A stretch of 64,000 nt of DNA from NCBI GenBank assembly GCA_019454045.1, contig SKCR01017744.1, forward strand, positions 62,001 through 126,000, in the 5' to 3' direction. This document shows, one piece after another, positions 32,944 to 44,184 of the stretch. The stretch is from Zanthoxylum bungeanum (taxonomy: Eukaryota; Streptophyta; Magnoliopsida; Sapindales; Rutaceae). The notes under the pieces were generated by a model. It worked only from the letters and a program-made list of their open reading frames with translations. It had not been told where the DNA came from and did no database searches. Each line of letters starts with the position of its first letter. The first letter of the stretch is position 1. A program made the position numbers and the translations under genes.

Positions 32944-34350
32944 CTTTCTCCCTCTAACTATTCTTCAAAGAAGAGGAAGAGAAACAATGAGAAATGTAAG
33001 AGTTCAGGAACTGGGAAACAACATGAAACAACAACAAAAGGAACAAGCCAAACAATAATTAAGGTAAATCATATTTACTTATTACTGAATCTTGTTACTG
33101 AATCAGATCTTGACAAGAAATTTCCTAAGTTTCTAACATGAACAAACCATTTTCCAGTATCAACACCTTTTATTGACCTTCTGTTTTGAAAAGGCTGGAT
33201 TTTCCATAAACCATTGTCCAGTATCAACACCTCTTGTGATAACACACATTTTTAGTAGTCCTAGTATCAATTCATCATTCTTTTAAATTTAAGAATTCTA
33301 GATCTACTTATGTCAGAAAGAATATAACTTTCTGATAGAAACATCCTCAGTGATATATTCTACCATGTTGGCTTCTTGAGCCCATTTTTACTTTTGATAA
33401 CACACATTTTGATGTCTTGTGTCTCTTTTCATTATTATGATTCTTATATACTCATCAAGTATATAGAATCTCATATGTTATGAAACTTCCATATCATAAT
33501 TTTGTCAAAGTACATTCAGTTAATTCATACACATACATAATTAACTTATTTTCAATTCATTCAAAGTAAACGATTTATTGATATTAAGCTTAAATAAAAT
33601 TTAGCTTTTAATCACTTTGATAAAAACTGAACTTTCTCAATACTCAAATTCATTAGAATTTTCTTATTTGATATATCCTCTCAGTTCCACGGTAAGCCAT
33701 CATTGAAGGATTTCTCTAACAGGACATTCTTTCATGTAATAATGTCATTGGTATATGTAACATCCCATATTACGAAATCATGTTGTTGACCGTCATTGGT
33801 TTTATCATTTTGATATCCAAAATGAGTCTTGTACACCCCATACAACTCTTACAATCTTTTAAAATATGAGTATTTTACATCGTCATGATTGTCTTGACAG
33901 ACACAATATTGTGTCATTTTACTCAAATCTAACTATTTGGTCTGAAAAGCCTTTACCTCAGCAACATCAACACGTAATCTAGCATTCTCTAATGCCATCT
34001 TTGTGTTATGCTTACACACTGGATTACTCAACTCAGTAACCATGGTCTTTAATTCAGCAACATCCTTTGCAACACGTTCACAAATATAATCTAACACATT
34101 TTCAGTTTCTTCCTAAAGCCAACCATTCTGACCATTACCAGGACAAAATCTTGATTGTGCTGAATCTGAACTAGACATTTCATGAATTTATTTTAAGATT
34201 GTAGGAAACAGTAAGTTAGAATACTTAGCAAAATTATAGACTATTACAATAAATTAAACAACAATATATAACATAAGCTAAAATAAAATTTCTGTGAAAT
34301 TTGAGTCATGTGTTGCATACAGTCTCCTTAAAATTGATTCACCGTCCACC
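32944..34350. other. Probable retrotransposon-derived non-coding sequence
   Basis: Bounded by an LTR fragment and by E4. On minus the stretch beside 32943 is purine-rich (GAGGGAGAAAG), as before a 3' LTR. A minus ORF-like stretch from 34179 down to about 33935 (MSSSDSAQSRF, then VAKDVAELKTMV and MALENARLRVDVAEVK) has one stop and could form a coiled coil; I do not recognise it. The rest is AT-rich and without a gene. Confidence 0.4.
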
Positions 34351-35580
34351 GTTCTGTTGGATAATTATGACCCATAGCGTCACTATTTGTAAAAGACATT
34401 GTGGTTTTTGTAAAAATTAACTATGTAGCAATGGAAGTTGAATTTTATCATTTTGTAATTTGATTACTTAAATATATAAATGATAAAAGTCCTTATGATT
34501 AGTTCCAGATTATTAGATATGAGACAATATCAATCCATAACGGTTTAATCATTAAATATCCCTAGTCGTGGTATTATCGAGACTGGACATCGATAATGCG
34601 GAATAGACTTGTATTACACTTGTGCGTGTTATGGAAGCGTAACATCATAGTTCTCATATATTTAAGTATTGGATACTTATGCAAGTGTGATATGAGGTTG
34701 TGTTTACCGATGGTACGGAAACAGCTTCGCTCTGGATAGACCCCGCGGAATCCCATTGGTAGTATGACCATGTGTCTATGGGAATCTGCATCAGGGTAGG
34801 TGTATTTGGTCTTAACCTGAGACTTGCATCGCTAGTACTTGCGACAATCAATACACTTTGGTTTTGGTCGTCCAGGACTTTAACAGGTTCTGTGTACGCC
34901 TATTCTGGGTTTATTGAAAATCGTAGTGTATTGGATGTGATGTCAAGATGGAAGTATCACTTCAGTCATATGGAGATGATGATCACGCAGGGATACATAA
35001 CTGGTACTCTAATTGGTTGCAACCATCGGGATAATAATTATCCGATTAAAGAGACTAGTTACTGTAATCCGATATATGCTTTGTACGGGGCAGATACTAT
35101 TCCAGCCTCAGGCCTTGCATTTGACATCAGATACTGGATCGTAATACGCAATACTACGTATACTACGCCTGACAAAGATTATATATTCCATTAAGAATAT
35201 TTCTGGATAATTGGGTAGGCATGGTGCTTTGCTAGAAGCCAACCATGTCTCGTAAATCGGTAAAAATATAGTACGAGGTACGTACGTGTTCGGATAGTCT
35301 GACAACCGGATTTACTGCCAATATATACAGGGATCTCTTGGCTCGCTTCCCGAAGATTCACCGATGACGTATGATTCGAGCATAATTAATATAGGATTAA
35401 TTGCGGAGAGATTTTATCTGGGATAAAATACTATTTGAAGAGAGAGAACGATTAATTTGGAATTAATCGATAAAATAATATATTCCATATATTAAACGAA
35501 ATTAGATTTCGACGCGGAATTAAAATTGGATTTTAATTCTGGCAAACGAATTAATTTAGAATTAATTCGCGAGCGACGTG

Positions 35581-35585
35581 AATAG
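35581..35585. repeat. Target-site duplication of E5 (AATAG), left; right copy at 41261-41265
   Basis: AATAG on both sides of E5. The uninterrupted site is seen in the E4 3' LTR near 49363-49369 (GAATAGTAATT). Confidence 0.95.
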
Positions 35586-36234
35586 TGTAGACGCTGATTT
35601 TCGCTCGAGGCCTACAATAGAGATTTCGTGAGGATGGGGCACTGGCGATCCTGCAAAACAGAGAATGTAGAGTGAACGGGAGTACTGCCCACCGGTGTGG
35701 TGGGTGCCGGGGGCACTCCGATGCTCAAGTCAGTGAAGGTACCAAGGAGTTAGAATATGGGAAGTCAAAGGTTGGATACTACCTTGAACTTCGTAGGGTG
35801 CCGTGAGGGCGGTCAGTCGGAGGTGTGATGAGCTTGAGGAGAGAGTAGTATTGAGTTATGAGTATGAGAGCTAGAAGTTTCATCCCCCTATTCTTGGAGT
35901 CATGTTCCTTATATATCCATGGTATGGTATAGTCATGTGTGTCTTTATTGACTGTCTTTTGATTATCTGCCCGTTAGAACATGGTAACAGTCAACTTAAT
36001 GAAGTGACATTACTGCTTGCAGGTTGGAACGGATGGCTTGTGGGTGGCATTAATGAGCCTGGGCGTTACGTGGGCCGGTCTCTGGATGGACCTACGGTTA
36101 CCGGTGTTGGTGTTCATCGGGCCTGGGCTGACATTATGTATTTGGGGTTTGATTAGGAGGCTTCAGGGGTGCGTCCAGTATTGGATCTGAAGAAAAATAA
36201 CGAAACTACCCCTGGACCAAATTTGGCCCAAACA
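35586..36234 (-). repeat. E5 3' LTR
   Basis: Left LTR; next to it (36235-36250) the minus strand has the purine-rich AGTAGGGGACAAAC, a likely polypurine tract. Confidence 0.9.
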
Positions 36235-36361
36235 GTTTGTCCCCTACTCTCTAAGTCAAGAGTCATTGGCTTGGAGAGTACTTGACGCATGTGTCGCTTG
36301 GGACGAGGCCATATTACGTAGTTGTACTTCGAGCGTTGATGCTGCCTACTAATTGAACCAA

Positions 36362-37130
36362 ACAAATGTCAAGTTATCAACTTGAGTCTACAAGAGCCAT
36401 TGGGGAAGTACCCAATCGTTTGGACCCGATGAAGGTCAGTATATCAGTCATACGACATGTGCCCTCCATGTCTACAAGTTGACTTGAATTAAGTCTATGG
36501 GGGATGTCCCCGGTCGACTGGACTTGATGAGTCCAGGAAGATATGAGTCATATGACATGCGTAATCCATGTCTACAACTTGACTCGACGTGAGTCCTTGG
36601 GGGGTTGTCCCCGGTCGGGTGGACTTGATAAGCCATACAACATGTGTATTCCATGTCTATAATTTGACTCGACGTGAGTCTATGGGGGATGTCCCCGGTC
36701 GACTGGACTTGATGAGTCCAGGAAGATATAATTCAAACGACATGTGTAATCCATGTCTACAACCTTGACTCGACATGAGTCTATGGGGTATGTCCCCAGT
36801 CGACTGGACTTGATGAGTCCAGGAAGATATAATTCAAACGACATGTGTAATCCATGTCTACAACCTTGATTCGACATGAGTCAATGGGGTATGTCCCCAG
36901 TCGACTGGACTTGATGAGTCCAGGAAGATATAATTCAAACGACATGTGTAATCCATGTCTACAACCTTGACTCGACATGAGTCAATGGGGTATGTCCCCA
37001 GTCGACTGGACTTGATGAGTCCAGGAAGATATAATTCAAACGACATGTGTAATCCATGTCTACAACCTTGATTCGACATGAGTCAATGGGGGATGTCCCC
37101 AGTCATCTGGACTTGCTGAGGCCAGGATGG
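36362..37130. repeat. Tandem array of about eight 101-bp units in E5
   Basis: Units start near 36362, 36479, 36578, 36664, 36766, 36867, 36968 and 37069; the middle four are about 101 bp and nearly identical, the outer ones diverged or shortened. Each good unit contains the perfect inverted repeat CTGGACT/AGTCCAG around TGATG, plus GGGGATGTCCCC-like palindromes. The ORFs of 60-73 codons reported from this array come from the repetition. Confidence 0.92.
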
Positions 37131-37969
37131 TATTCACTCTACAGACCTGACAATGGTCCAAGAATATTTCCTCAATATTTAACTAGACCTGTCGAAGGAT
37201 TATAAAATAGTCTTTCCTTACTATGCCAGACTTGTTGAAGGTCTGTTGTCGAATGGGCTTTCAAATGGTCCTGATGAAGGTCCATCAAGGTCATCACTCA
37301 TTACCTTGAGGAGTGTTCATGATACTACAGTCGGATGAAATTGATGTCCGTCCATGTGAATCTTCACTTGACACGCTCAAGTCAGTATGTGAGAGAAGAC
37401 AATTTTTCCATGCACCATGGAATTGATGGCCATCCATCTTGTATAGTCTCAAACAAGTTGAATAGAATCCTTTCATGTGGTCTGGATGAGAGATGGCGAT
37501 TTTTCCATACATCATGGGATTAATGGCCGTTCATCTTATTATTTGAAAATTGAATGAACAAAATGTTCTAACATCCCGTCATGTCGAGTGAGATCACACG
37601 GGAAGGTACTACAAGCCCTTGAAGTTTAAAATAGTTTGGAGTAAAGAAAGAGCTCCACTGGATTACTATCGAATAGTGTCGAATAGACTTAGTGCCTAAC
37701 TCTATTCTGTTTTGTCGAATGAGTGGGAGAAAATTAGATTAGGTAACTTTAGTGTGGCCCTATTGTCGACTTTTTTTTTTAACGTTTGAATGGCTAATTT
37801 ATGGCTTCTATCCAGCTTGCTGAGGCCTTCCAACGTGACCATGACCCATGGAGTGTGAGGATGGAGTGGGCCTGTGTAATGGGCTTATTGTGATGCGATA
37901 TTACGGCCCGAAAGTGTATAACTAGCCTACACTTGATACGACAATAAATTTCTACTCAATTATGTGCTC
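37131..37969. other. E5 interior, no gene
   Basis: AT-rich non-coding sequence with scattered degenerate copies of the GGTCC-TGATGAAGG-TCC type motif seen in the tandem array. Confidence 0.5.
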
Positions 37970-38967
37970 CACTCTACAACGTCGCACTAGAACCTAAATC
38001 TGAGACGACACCGCTCGATTCTATCGCAGTAAGCACCGCGCAAGACGACGTCGCACAGGTAGCTCAACCTGATCTCGTGGTCGCTGAACTTATATCTGAA
38101 GAAGACGCAGAGGAAGCTGAACTCCAAAACGACGCCGTACGAGAATCTAGTTCTTTGAATCCGTTTCCTCCGATCACTCAACAGCCTCAGACGATATACA
38201 AAAATCCCCGAAACCAGTTCTCTACACTGCCCCACCCCTCGACAGAGAGCGGACTCGACGGCGCTGTCGGAGGAACCGATTGTCGCCACTCTTCTGGAAC
38301 CGATTAGAGTGCTAGGGCTATTGGAGAAGCGTGACTCGACATGAGGTCGGATGGACTGATCGTTGCTTTTCTGGAACCGATTAGGATGTGTCCCAGGTGA
38401 TGTTGATCTCAATTTATCCATTTTCTTTGAAGCCCCTCCTCGTAACCACTGATATTGGCAATTTTGCGTTTTGTTTCAATTGTTTTCATGGGTTTTGTCT
38501 GGAACTTGGTTTGATATTTGTTGATTCGGTTGACTGGGGGGCCTGGACGCCTAATGGGTTATGAGTCGTGTCTCTGGCATGACTATTTTCGACAAATTCT
38601 GGTGCTTGGAGCAGTTGCTATATTGCTCAGTGTAGTATTGTTGATGGAGCCGTATGCTTGTGAATGGGATTGTTGAATGTATTTGTAGGATCTGGCGTGT
38701 CATATACACTTCCTACGATTGTGCTTGATTTCGGTTCTGTCGTATGAGGGAAACTCTTGTGGTGAAAGAGTCTGCTTAGGATACTGCTACGGCAGTTTGA
38801 GAGGCTATTTTCAAAAGCATGAAAACCAGAAAGTCTTGATCTTGCCGCTTCCTGTTTTAATATTAGTAGTAGAGCAGAGACAGATTGTAAACTTGAGGTT
38901 GAGCCACCGGCAAATGCGACCTCACCCGTTCAATCAATCTCAAGAGACAGCTATTTTGCTCCAGTGA
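37970..38967 (+). other. CpG-rich segment in E5, possible captured gene fragment
   Basis: From 37970 to about 38307 the plus strand is open for over 100 codons (VVAELISEEDAEEAELQND, then SLNPFPPITQQPQTIYKNP) and the minus strand is also open (37987-38421). Composition is unlike the surrounding element. A possible intron follows: CCCAG/GTGATG near 38397 and TATTTGTAG/GATCTGG near 38689, then a stretch reading KESA, DTATAV, EAIFKSMKTRK with stops. I cannot name the source. It could be a host gene piece or a degraded element ORF. Confidence 0.3.
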
Positions 38968-40595
38968 TGATAACAATTTTGATTTGGGTATCTGTGGTGT
39001 CTGATAGGGAGACTGATAAAATTTGGCCAACTCAGTCGCCTCTTTCAGTAACTGCTTGTCTTTCAGTTTTATTTTGTGAGAATAGGCATTCAGATTATGC
39101 AATTCGATATTAGCTACTTTATTAAATCTTGTTTCTATTAAACATGCTTGTGTTATAACATAGGGTATTCAAGCAAAGTTATGGAATTTTTGATAAAATC
39201 CGTAAGTGAAAATGGTTGAAGCTTACATTCATCAATACAACTTATTACTTTGTGGTCTTTAAGAGAGAACGAATAATGGAGTCTGAATCTTTCACTATAG
39301 AAATTGAGTCACAAGGTTTCTCTATGTATAAGGTGTCGTATATGCTTCTTTGAAGCTTTCACTTATTATTGACCTGAAGAAGGTCCATCATGCTACAAAG
39401 GGATGAGCTCGACGAATGTCATCAAGGTCATCTATGAGTCTACTACCGAGTGGACTTGAATACTAGAGTTAACGAAAGTCCAAGTCATTATTCCTGACTT
39501 CTCCAGTCCTGAAGAGGGTTTGGTACCTCATACTACCAACCTTACTCTACAAGACCTAACAAAAGTAATTGTGAGTCTAATGTCGAATGGACCTCATGGA
39601 GTTCCAAAATAATTTTCACCCTACCTACTAGATGAAGGTTGGTCGATTGAACCTGTTGTAGGTTCCAATGATTTCTCATTCTAGGCATGATAATTCCATA
39701 TGTAGTATAGACTTGGGAATGTTGAATCAACGTAGTATGAAAAAGATGACTAACTCTTTATGTCATCTAGGGGAGATAACAACCATTCCCACGTAGTATG
39801 GTAAATCATATGCATGAAGTTGTATGTCTAATAGTATTCCAGTCAAGCTAAGTCTTATTTTAACTGATGTCGGATGAGATTTTAAACAAGTGTCAGGTCT
39901 CATACGTGGAGTGTCGAGTGAAATCTTTGATAAATACTAAACTATCATTTAATGTCGATGGTGACAAGCTGTGTATGATATTGTTGATTGAGATATTTCT
40001 AATAAGACTTATGTCATACATTGAAAATGTAGATTGTGTTATTCATTACAGTTACCTAGTTTTAAATTATAGTGTCGACAGGAACACCCATAACAAGTAT
40101 CATATCATAACAACTACTATAAGCCTCGTACTTTAGTGATGTCAACTGAGACATTCTTAAAAACTGTAAGCCATACCTGGTAAGGTTGATAGGGAAGTCC
40201 ACGCCCAGTCTTCACCCGAGTACTGTCAACCGGAACAATCCTTATGCCAAGTACATTACTCCATTATATGAAGTGAATGGTAATGAGAATGGTTCCATTG
40301 GAAGGATGCGACTTGCTCCTGATGTTGGTCCGCGGGACTCCAGTCGAATATAATCTGAATTTGATGGCAATTCATTTATGCCTTCTGAAGGAAATAGGAA
40401 TCTTCTTAACATCGTCTGAAGAAGGTAATACTTCTTTCACGTAGCCTGATGGGAATGACATCATATCTATGCCATCTAGAGTAGATGATGACCATCCTAA
40501 GCAGTCTTGAATATATGACAATTATGGAGAATACTTCTTGGTTGACTGATAGGATCGTAGATGGAGAGATCTCTGCATGCTTTGAATCGCCAGGG
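38968..40595. other. E5 interior, no gene
   Basis: AT-rich, no ORF above 90 codons of credible composition. Degenerate TCGAATGGACTT-like and GAAGGTCC-like phrases recur throughout (for example near 39370-39700). Confidence 0.5.
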
Positions 40596-40612
40596 CCCCA
40601 CGGTGGGCGCCA
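40596..40612 (-). other. E5 primer-binding site (tRNA-Lys type)
   Basis: On minus TGGCGCCCACCGTGGGG, complementary to the 3' end of plant tRNA-Lys, 3 nt from the LTR. Confidence 0.85.
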
Positions 40613-40615
40613 AAT

Positions 40616-41260
40616 TGTAGACGCTGATTTTCGCTCGAGGCATACAATAGAGATTTCGTGAGGATGGGGCACTGGCGATCCTGCAAAACAGAGAATGTAG
40701 AGTGAACGGGAGTACTGTCCACCGGTGTGGTGGGTGCCGGGGGCACTCCGACGCTCAAGTCAGTGAAGGTACCAAGGAGTTAGAATATGGGAAGTCAAAG
40801 GTTGGATACTACCTTGAACTTCGTAGGGTGCCGTGAGGGCGGTCAGTCGGAGGTGTGATGAGCTTGAGGAGAGAGTAGTATTGAGTTATGAGTATGAGAG
40901 CTAGAAGTTTCATCCCCCTATTCTTGGAGTCATGTTCCTTATATATCCATGGTATGGTATAGTCATGTGTGTCTTTATTGACTGTCTTTTGATTATCTGC
41001 CCGTTAGAACATGGTAACAGTCAACTTATGAAGTGACATTACTGCTTGTAGGTTGGAACGGATGGCTTGTGGGTGGCATTAATGAGCGGGGCGTTTACGT
41101 GGGCCGGTCTCTGGATGGACCTACGGTTACCGTGTTGGTGTTCATCGGGCCTGGGCCGACATTATAATTTGGGGTTTGATTAGGAGGCTTCAGGGGTGCG
41201 TCCAGTATTGGATTTGAAGAAAAATAACGAAACTACCCTGGACCAAATTTGGCCCAAACA
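40616..41260 (-). repeat. E5 5' LTR
   Basis: Right LTR, differing from 35586-36234 by a few substitutions and small indels (for example near 41028 and 41090). This implies a fairly recent insertion. Confidence 0.92.
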
Positions 41261-41959
41261 AATAGTAATTTTGTTTGGCATAATTATTTAATTAAATTTG
41301 ATTTAATTACGTCGCAACGGAAAATTCGTTAATTCAGAATTAGCAAACCCGAGCCCGGGATGTGTCGCGGGCCCACTCGGATTTTGAATCAAGTGGGGCC
41401 CACATGTCACATCACTTGTCACTTTAATTACTTTTTGGTGATGGGTTTTGGTGAAGGCATTATGGTAACTTGTATGACACATTTGTGTGTAATGATGGGA
41501 ATGACTTTCACCAAAATTTTAGATTTGGTATATCATTTGATTTTTGAAATCAATTAATCAATTCATTCACTTCATTCTCTCACACTCCCTCACGGTTTTG
41601 GAAACCAATTTTCTCTCCCTCTCCGTTTCTCTCATTTCCGAAAGTTACAAGGTTAATTTGGAATTTTTGTAGCAAAAATTTCAAGAGCCAGCACTCAAAT
41701 GAATCATAACAAATGTGTTAGGGAAACCATCCCAAAAGCTTGGAATCAAAGATCAAGGCTTGGAGCTTTAAGATCAACATTCAAAGAGGAAGCTTGGAGA
41801 CTTCTCAAATGACCCTTGGCCGAAACTTCAACAAGGATTTTTTGTATTTGACGAATCCTAAATACGCTCTTTGTAAGTATGATTCCGCCATACTTTACTT
41901 TTGTATTCACATTATTTCATTGCTTATATGATCTTGGATAATGTCTTAGAGACCAACAA

Positions 41960-41973
41960 TGGTATCATGAGCC
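41960..41973 (+). other. E4 primer-binding site (tRNA-iMet type)
   Basis: TGGTATCATGAGCC directly after the 5' LTR; the usual copia sequence is TGGTATCAGAGC, so it carries a small change. Confidence 0.75.
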
Positions 41974-44184
41974 TTATTAAGCATGAAATTGAACTTAGGG
42001 TTTATATTCTTGATTTGGGTATTTTTGATTTAAGCATGTTTTGATCAAATTGTTTGTTTGAGTATGCTTGTATGTTGATAACTTAGAGTTATGCATGATC
42101 AATTTTAGAAAAAAAATAATTGGATTAATTTTGCCCAAAATGCTAGGCTTGGCCGAATGCAATATAGCCCTAAAGTCATGGTATTTTTTGTTCTTTTGAT
42201 CATTGGATGAGTTTAAATACTTGGGATAAATATATTAATGATTTAATTGGATTGAAATCGAAATCGGTTTAAAAAATCCCAAAATGTCGTGACCTTGAGA
42301 AGCATGAAATGAGATGATTTTTGTTTCAATAATGTTGGACATGTATTGATGATGAATAAACATGATTAATTAATTAGATTAGTATTTTGGAAATGTTAAT
42401 TTAAATAAGTTAATCATGGCTAAGCACTTTAAATAATTAAATCATGATATTTGGAATATTAAAATTTATTTAGTTGGGCTTAAAATGTTGTATTTAGGCC
42501 TAATGGGCTTGGTTGGACCAAGTTGGTTTAGGTCAATTGGATTGGATCCAAATTGGGCCTAAACCATTCCATTAAGTCCAAATAGAACAAATGGGCCTTT
42601 TATGTTTAATTGGGCCTAATGGGCCTAAATTGGTTTCTTGGCAAATAGGGTGATTCCTTAATTGGGCTTTGGTATTTGGGTTTGACCCATATTGACCAAA
42701 CTCCATGCCTTAAGAAATTAATTGAAAGCCCATTGGACTTTAATTAAATGACATTGGATGTTAATTGGGCTTTGAGACCCATTTAGATTAAATTTGGAAT
42801 CTACGTCGTAAAGGCGCATTAAAAAATGTAGTTATTTAATTTAGAATTAAATATAGAATTAGTATTGAATACAAATTAAATTAGATTTAAATTGTAGTTC
42901 GATATAATTTAAGAATTTGTACTTCGAGTACTTATTCTCAAACGAGTTGGACTCGCGCAAATCAAATCGTTGTTTGAACATCGGATGATCACTTTATTCA
43001 AAGATTAATTAATTAGATTAGATTGATTGAATAACATGCTTTGTGTGAATACATGGATGTGTTGAATGAATAATGTATATCAGATGGATATTAGAAGGGA
43101 AATGGCAATTTTGGAAATTGTTGTAAATTTAGAATTTATTAAATTAGACTTGCGTGTCCAGCCTTATCTCTCTCGATTCTTTGTAATTCACTTCTCACCT
43201 AATTCCCCTCAATGTTAATGAGGTTTCTTTAATTGTATTATGTAATTGGGTAGAAGTAAGAATAGTGTTAGTCGGGGAGAGGAAAATGAGTGATTTGTTC
43301 TAGGAACAATCTTTGAGATATCCATCTGTATATCATTATTAATTTATTTTCGCGCCTTATTATGCTTTTAGAATGCATGCTTAAGGGTGTATGATGAGAC
43401 CTAACAAAGATAATAAATTGGTTGCCAATTTACGCAAAAACCCTCAACAAATATTAAGTGTTTTCATTCCATTGAGTGATTCTTACTCAAGATCAAAGAT
43501 TGGCACTGGTTTGTTGGCCAAAGTCAAGACCTTTGTCCATCGCGGATGTGTTTGAATCATGAAGGCTTTTTTCCATATCGTATGTCTTGTCCAAGTTGTG
43601 ATTTTTTGGCCAAAGTCAAGATCACTTCTTGTCCATCGACATCGATTACGAAGCTTTCCAAAGTCAATGGGTTCCGATTAACTGGAATCATTAAGCTTGT
43701 TGTGCCAAAGCCAAGGCTTAGTTGATTCAGAGGAAAAAGGTTAGGAAAATATATTGGATATATTGGCATATATATTGTATATATATTTTGGACTTGGAGG
43801 TCCACCTACCAGATCTAGGAATTGGATGAGATCTAATTGATCTTAGAGATCTACCTAGTTAAATATCATACAGCTTGTTGGCCAAAGTAAAGGTTGTGTG
43901 TTATTTAACGGGATCCTAGCCCACTAGGAAACTAGGTTTCCCGAGTACTCAACAGAGGGTTAGAGGCTCGCCGAAAAATAGTGGGAGGCTAGTATTGAAT
44001 TTGCAATTTCGTTCAAATACTTAGCTTTACGCGCTTTCAAATTATTTCGTCAATTATTTTAATAGTTGGACTAATATATTATTATTTTTCTTGTAACAGT
44101 TAGACTGTACCCATACATCGTTAATCAAATAGTTGGACTATTGCGGTTAAGATGACATGAAAGTTAAGCATTAGAGATATTGTC
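41974..44184 (+). other. E4 leader, 2.2 kb without gene
   Basis: Long untranslated leader. From 43500 to 43890 several degenerate copies of GGCCAAAGTCAAGA occur (about 43517, 43600, 43655, 43703, 43878). The region 42470-42790 is rich in GGGCCTAA-type phrases. No ORF of note. Confidence 0.6.

Larger units (their letters stand above)
35586..41260 (-). mobile_element. E5: LTR retrotransposon without gag or pol (LARD-like)
   Basis: 5675 bp. LTRs of about 649 and 645 bp (35586-36234 and 40616-41260), TGTAGACGCTG to GGCCCAAACA, nearly identical. The primer-binding site at 40596-40612 shows minus orientation. The 4.4-kb interior has no recognisable Gag, protease, reverse transcriptase or integrase. 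It holds 101-bp tandem repeats (about 36362-37130), a CpG-rich segment (37970-38420) and many degenerate GGACT/TGATGA/AGTCC motifs. It must be mobilised in trans. Confidence 0.9.
34356..41958 (+). repeat. E4 5' LTR, split by E5 at 35585/41261
   Basis: TGTTGGATAATT to GACCAACA. It aligns with 48123-50071 over both halves: 34356-35585 with 48123-49367, and 41261-41958 with the remainder. ORFs inside it (for example 34772-35194) also occur in the other LTR in altered form and are not genes. Confidence 0.92.

Noticed and set aside
34772..35194. 140-codon plus ORF
   Set aside because: Lies within the E4 LTR; the second LTR copy (48539-48817) breaks the frame. No family pattern.
36690..36740. TGATGAGTCC...GGAAGAT in the 101-bp repeats looks like a hammerhead ribozyme core
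   Set aside because: The conserved CUGAUGA and GAAA core bases are not both present, and no third stem could be drawn; it is a plain hairpin motif.
36362..37130. Regularly spaced repeats as a CRISPR-like array
   Set aside because: Units are tandem 101-bp repeats without unique spacers, in a plant retrotransposon.
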